64,000 nucleotides of DNA from Brachymonas wangyanguii (lineage in GTDB: Bacteria > Pseudomonadota > Gammaproteobacteria > Burkholderiales > Burkholderiaceae_C). The position numbers were made by a program, and so were the translations under genes. This document shows positions 61,986-64,000 of this stretch, one piece after another. Location: positions 1,860,001-1,924,000 of the forward strand of contig NZ_CP173677.1 in assembly GCF_045055315.1 (NCBI RefSeq), read 5' to 3'. Position 1 is the stretch's first letter. The number at the start of each line of letters is the position of its first letter. Under the pieces are notes generated by a model. It was not told the origin of the DNA. It ran no database searches and saw nothing but the letters and a program-made list of their open reading frames with translations.

Positions 61986-62423
61986 ATGTTCAACAAGATC
62001 CTGGTGGTCTGCGTCGGCAATATCTGCCGCTCCCCGCTGGCCGAGGCCAAGCTGCGCCAGCTGGCACCGGCCTCGGTCGAAGTCGCCTCTGCCGGCATCC
62101 AGGCCATGGTGGACCACCCTGCTGACCCGCAATCGCAAGTCGAAGCCGTGCAGGACGGTCTGGACCTGTCGTCGCATCGCGCGCGCCAACTCACCGATGC
62201 CATGTGCCAGTCCTATGACCTGATCCTGGTGATGGAGCAGCGCCATGTCGACAGCGTCTGCCAGATCAGCCCGAGTGCCCGTGGCAAGGTGATGCTGCTG
62301 GGCCGCTGGAACAACCAGCAGGAAGTGGCCGACCCGTATCGCAAGGACGCCAGCCACTTTGCTTCCGCCTATCAACTGATTTCTGCCTTTTCCGAGCAAT
62401 GGAAAAGCAAGATGAACTGGTAA
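61986..62423 (+). CDS. wzb: low-molecular-weight protein-tyrosine phosphatase (Wzb-like)
   Basis: A 145-residue cytosolic phosphatase that dephosphorylates the Wzc kinase. The active-site loop is CVGNICRSPLAEA with Cys9 and Arg15 (CX5R). The general-acid Asp116 is in EVADPYRKD. It lies between wza and wzc, the standard order. Start MFNKILVVCVGNICRS; the stop is 4 bp before the wzc start. Confidence 0.95.
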   Translation: MFNKILVVCVGNICRSPLAEAKLRQLAPASVEVASAGIQAMVDHPADPQSQVEAVQDGLDLSSHRARQLTDAMCQSYDLILVMEQRHVDSVCQISPSARGKVMLLGRWNNQQEVADPYRKDASHFASAYQLISAFSEQWKSKMNW

Positions 62424-62427
62424 ATCC

Positions 62428-64000
62428 ATGTCCAATAGCCAAAACGCAAGCTCCGCTTCCCGCAACCGTCCGCAGCAGAACGACGACGAAATCGACCTGG
62501 GTCGCCTGTTCAACGTCCTGCTGCTCAACAAGACCTGGATCGGCCTGAGCCTGCTGGCCGGCCTGCTGGCCGGTGCCCTCTACGCCCTCAGCGCCACCCC
62601 GGTCTACCAGTCCAACGCCCTGCTGCAGATCGAGCCCAAGAACAAGAACCAGATCCTTGGCGAACTGAGCGCCCTCACCGGCAACGAATCCGGTGACGCC
62701 GCTACCGAGATCCAGATCATCCGTTCGCGCATGGTGCTGGGTACTACCGTGGACGAACTGAACCTGACGGCCAGGCCCGAGTACGTTCGCCCGCCGTTCT
62801 ACACCAAGTACTTTGGCGACAAGCGCAAGGTTGCACCGGAACTGGTCATCACCAGCATGGTCGTGCCGGACAGCCTGCGTGGCGAAACCTTCACCCTGCG
62901 CTACCAGGGCGGCAACAAGTTCGAGATCACCATGCCTGATGGTGAAACCCATGCCGCTACCACCGGTACCGCCTTTACCGCCGCCGATGGCGTGTCCATC
63001 CACGTCAGCAAGTTTGCCGGCCTGCCCGGCGACGAATTCGAGGTCACACCGGTTTCCCGCCAGTCTGCCATCACGCGCCTGTCGCGCTCCCTGGGCGTAC
63101 AGGAGAACGGCAAGAAGACCAACATCATGGGCATGAGCCTGGATGACGAGAATCCGGCACGTGCGCAGAATACGCTGAACACCATCATCGACCACTACGT
63201 CAGCCAGAACCAGGAATACGATGCCCAGGTGGCCGGCGCCAGCCTGAAATTTGTCGAACAGCAGCTGCCGGAAATCAAGCAGAAACTGGAAGAGGCTGAA
63301 AATGCCCTCAACGCCTACCGCAACCGCAACGCTACCGTCGATATCGCCATCGAATCGCAAGGCGTGGTGCAGAGCCTGAACCAGATCGACATGCAGCTGA
63401 CCGATCTCAAGATCAAGGAAAGCGAGGTTTCCCAGCTCTACACACCGGATCACCCGGTCTACAAGGCCATCGCCGAGAAGAAGCAGGTGCTGGAAAATGC
63501 CCGCAAGCAGCTGCTAGGCAAGATCAGCAACCTGCCCAAGACACAGCAGGATGTGATCCGTCTGAACCGCGACGTCCAGATCCAGCAGGCGATCTACCAG
63601 CAGCTGCTGACCAAGCAGCAGGAACTGAACATCACCCAGGCCAGCACAATCGGCAATATCCGCGTGATCGATCGCGCCCTGACCATGGAAGAGCCGATCA
63701 AACCGAAAAAACCATTGATCGTGCTGGCCAGCACGCTGGGTGCCGGCCTGCTGAGCGCCCTGTATTTCATCCTGCGATCGCTGTTCCGCCGCGGCATCGA
63801 GGAAGCCCATGAGCTGGAAGATATCGGCATGCCGGTATTGTCTTCTGTACCCTTGTCGTCTACGCAACGCAAGCGCGACCTGGTCCTGAAGCACCTGAAG
63901 CGTCGCGACAAGAACGTGCGCTCCAACTTCCTGCTGGCCGCCAACCAGCCTGACGACATTGCGGTGGAAGCCCTGCGCTCGCTGCGTACCGCGCTGTACT
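62428..64000 (+). CDS. wzc: polysaccharide co-polymerase/tyrosine autokinase (Wzc-like), partial
   Basis: Inner-membrane protein that controls capsule polymer length and is a bacterial tyrosine kinase. About 524 residues are present before the right edge. A Wzz domain starts near residue 20 (DDEIDLGRLFNVLLLNKTWI) with the first helix at about 37-57. A long periplasmic coiled-coil region has EQQLPEIKQKLEEAENALNA and a GNVR-type part. The second helix is PLIVLASTLGAGLLSALYFI. The kinase domain just begins (DIAVEALRSLRTAL); Walker A and the Tyr-rich tail lie outside. It is third in wza-wzb-wzc. Confidence 0.94.
   Translation, partial: MSNSQNASSASRNRPQQNDDEIDLGRLFNVLLLNKTWIGLSLLAGLLAGALYALSATPVYQSNALLQIEPKNKNQILGELSALTGNESGDAATEIQIIRSRMVLGTTVDELNLTARPEYVRPPFYTKYFGDKRKVAPELVITSMVVPDSLRGETFTLRYQGGNKFEITMPDGETHAATTGTAFTAADGVSIHVSKFAGLPGDEFEVTPVSRQSAITRLSRSLGVQENGKKTNIMGMSLDDENPARAQNTLNTIIDHYVSQNQEYDAQVAGASLKFVEQQLPEIKQKLEEAENALNAYRNRNATVDIAIESQGVVQSLNQIDMQLTDLKIKESEVSQLYTPDHPVYKAIAEKKQVLENARKQLLGKISNLPKTQQDVIRLNRDVQIQQAIYQQLLTKQQELNITQASTIGNIRVIDRALTMEEPIKPKKPLIVLASTLGAGLLSALYFILRSLFRRGIEEAHELEDIGMPVLSSVPLSSTQRKRDLVLKHLKRRDKNVRSNFLLAANQPDDIAVEALRSLRTALY

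Overview
The window is a gene-dense, high-GC piece of chromosome from a betaproteobacterium, most likely order Burkholderiales and near Comamonadaceae. The assignment rests on gene order and on the protein sequences. The minus-strand run tsaD-rpsO-pnp-qor-tpiA-secG-tRNA-Leu-nuoABCD, the purM/AI-2E/hda/HAD/pcnB/folK block and the ribosomal protein sequences (bS21, bS20, uS15) are all typical of that group. No plasmid, phage, insertion sequence, CRISPR array or rRNA operon was seen. Apart from one frameshifting tandem duplication in tpiA, this is intact core chromosome with some accessory genes.

Layout. 1-8.8 kb: housekeeping run on the minus strand, covering respiratory complex I (nuoD cut by the left edge, then nuoC, B, A), tRNA-Leu(GAG), secG, tpiA, a quinone reductase, pnp, rpsO and tsaD. 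8.9-11.1 kb: a YbiB-type protein overlapping a BaiN/HI0933-type flavoprotein. 11.2-16.8 kb: pckG, rpsU-yqeY, a small membrane protein with pmbA, and darP. 16.9-23.6 kb: a LysM-FecR exported protein, then mutS-trmJ-cysE and a LysR regulator. 23.8-27 kb: a VOC protein with a GSH-dependent isomerase, suhB, and a DUF4136 lipoprotein. 27.2-32.1 kb: the acetate permease pair (DUF485 protein and actP), divergent from a cNMP/CBS/nucleotidyltransferase protein and a DnaQ-like exonuclease, with an FNR-like site between them. 32.1-35.7 kb: glnS, a YedE-type membrane pair, a small exported protein and a DUF488 protein. 35.8-38.7 kb: a zinc-type ABC importer. 38.8-42.7 kb: queE-queD, crcB, an LLM flavoprotein, a lipoprotein and a YihY/BrkB membrane protein. 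42.7-48.5 kb: folK-pcnB-HAD-hda and an AI-2E transporter, divergent from purM. 48.6-52.5 kb: two exported phosphatases (PhoD type and 5'-nucleotidase type). 52.6-57.4 kb: murJ, rpsT, a DUF3579 protein, and argD-argF. 57.5-64 kb: a small lipoprotein, an aromatic-type FAD monooxygenase, trhP, and wza-wzb-wzc opening a capsule or exopolysaccharide locus that runs off the right edge.

How the genes work together. pckG, actP with its DUF485 partner, and (if functional) tpiA suggest growth on acetate and organic acids through gluconeogenesis. The PhoD and nucleotidase lipoproteins look like a phosphate-scavenging pair at the cell surface. The importer with its His-rich parts, plus the palindrome upstream of it, fits zinc acquisition under metal control. 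The most notable anomaly is in tpiA: two perfect 72-bp direct repeats separated by one base shift the frame and remove the last phosphate-binding loop. Exact loss of one repeat unit would restore a normal protein. The best candidate for a poorly described system is the DUF294 protein and exonuclease pair beside the acetate transporter.
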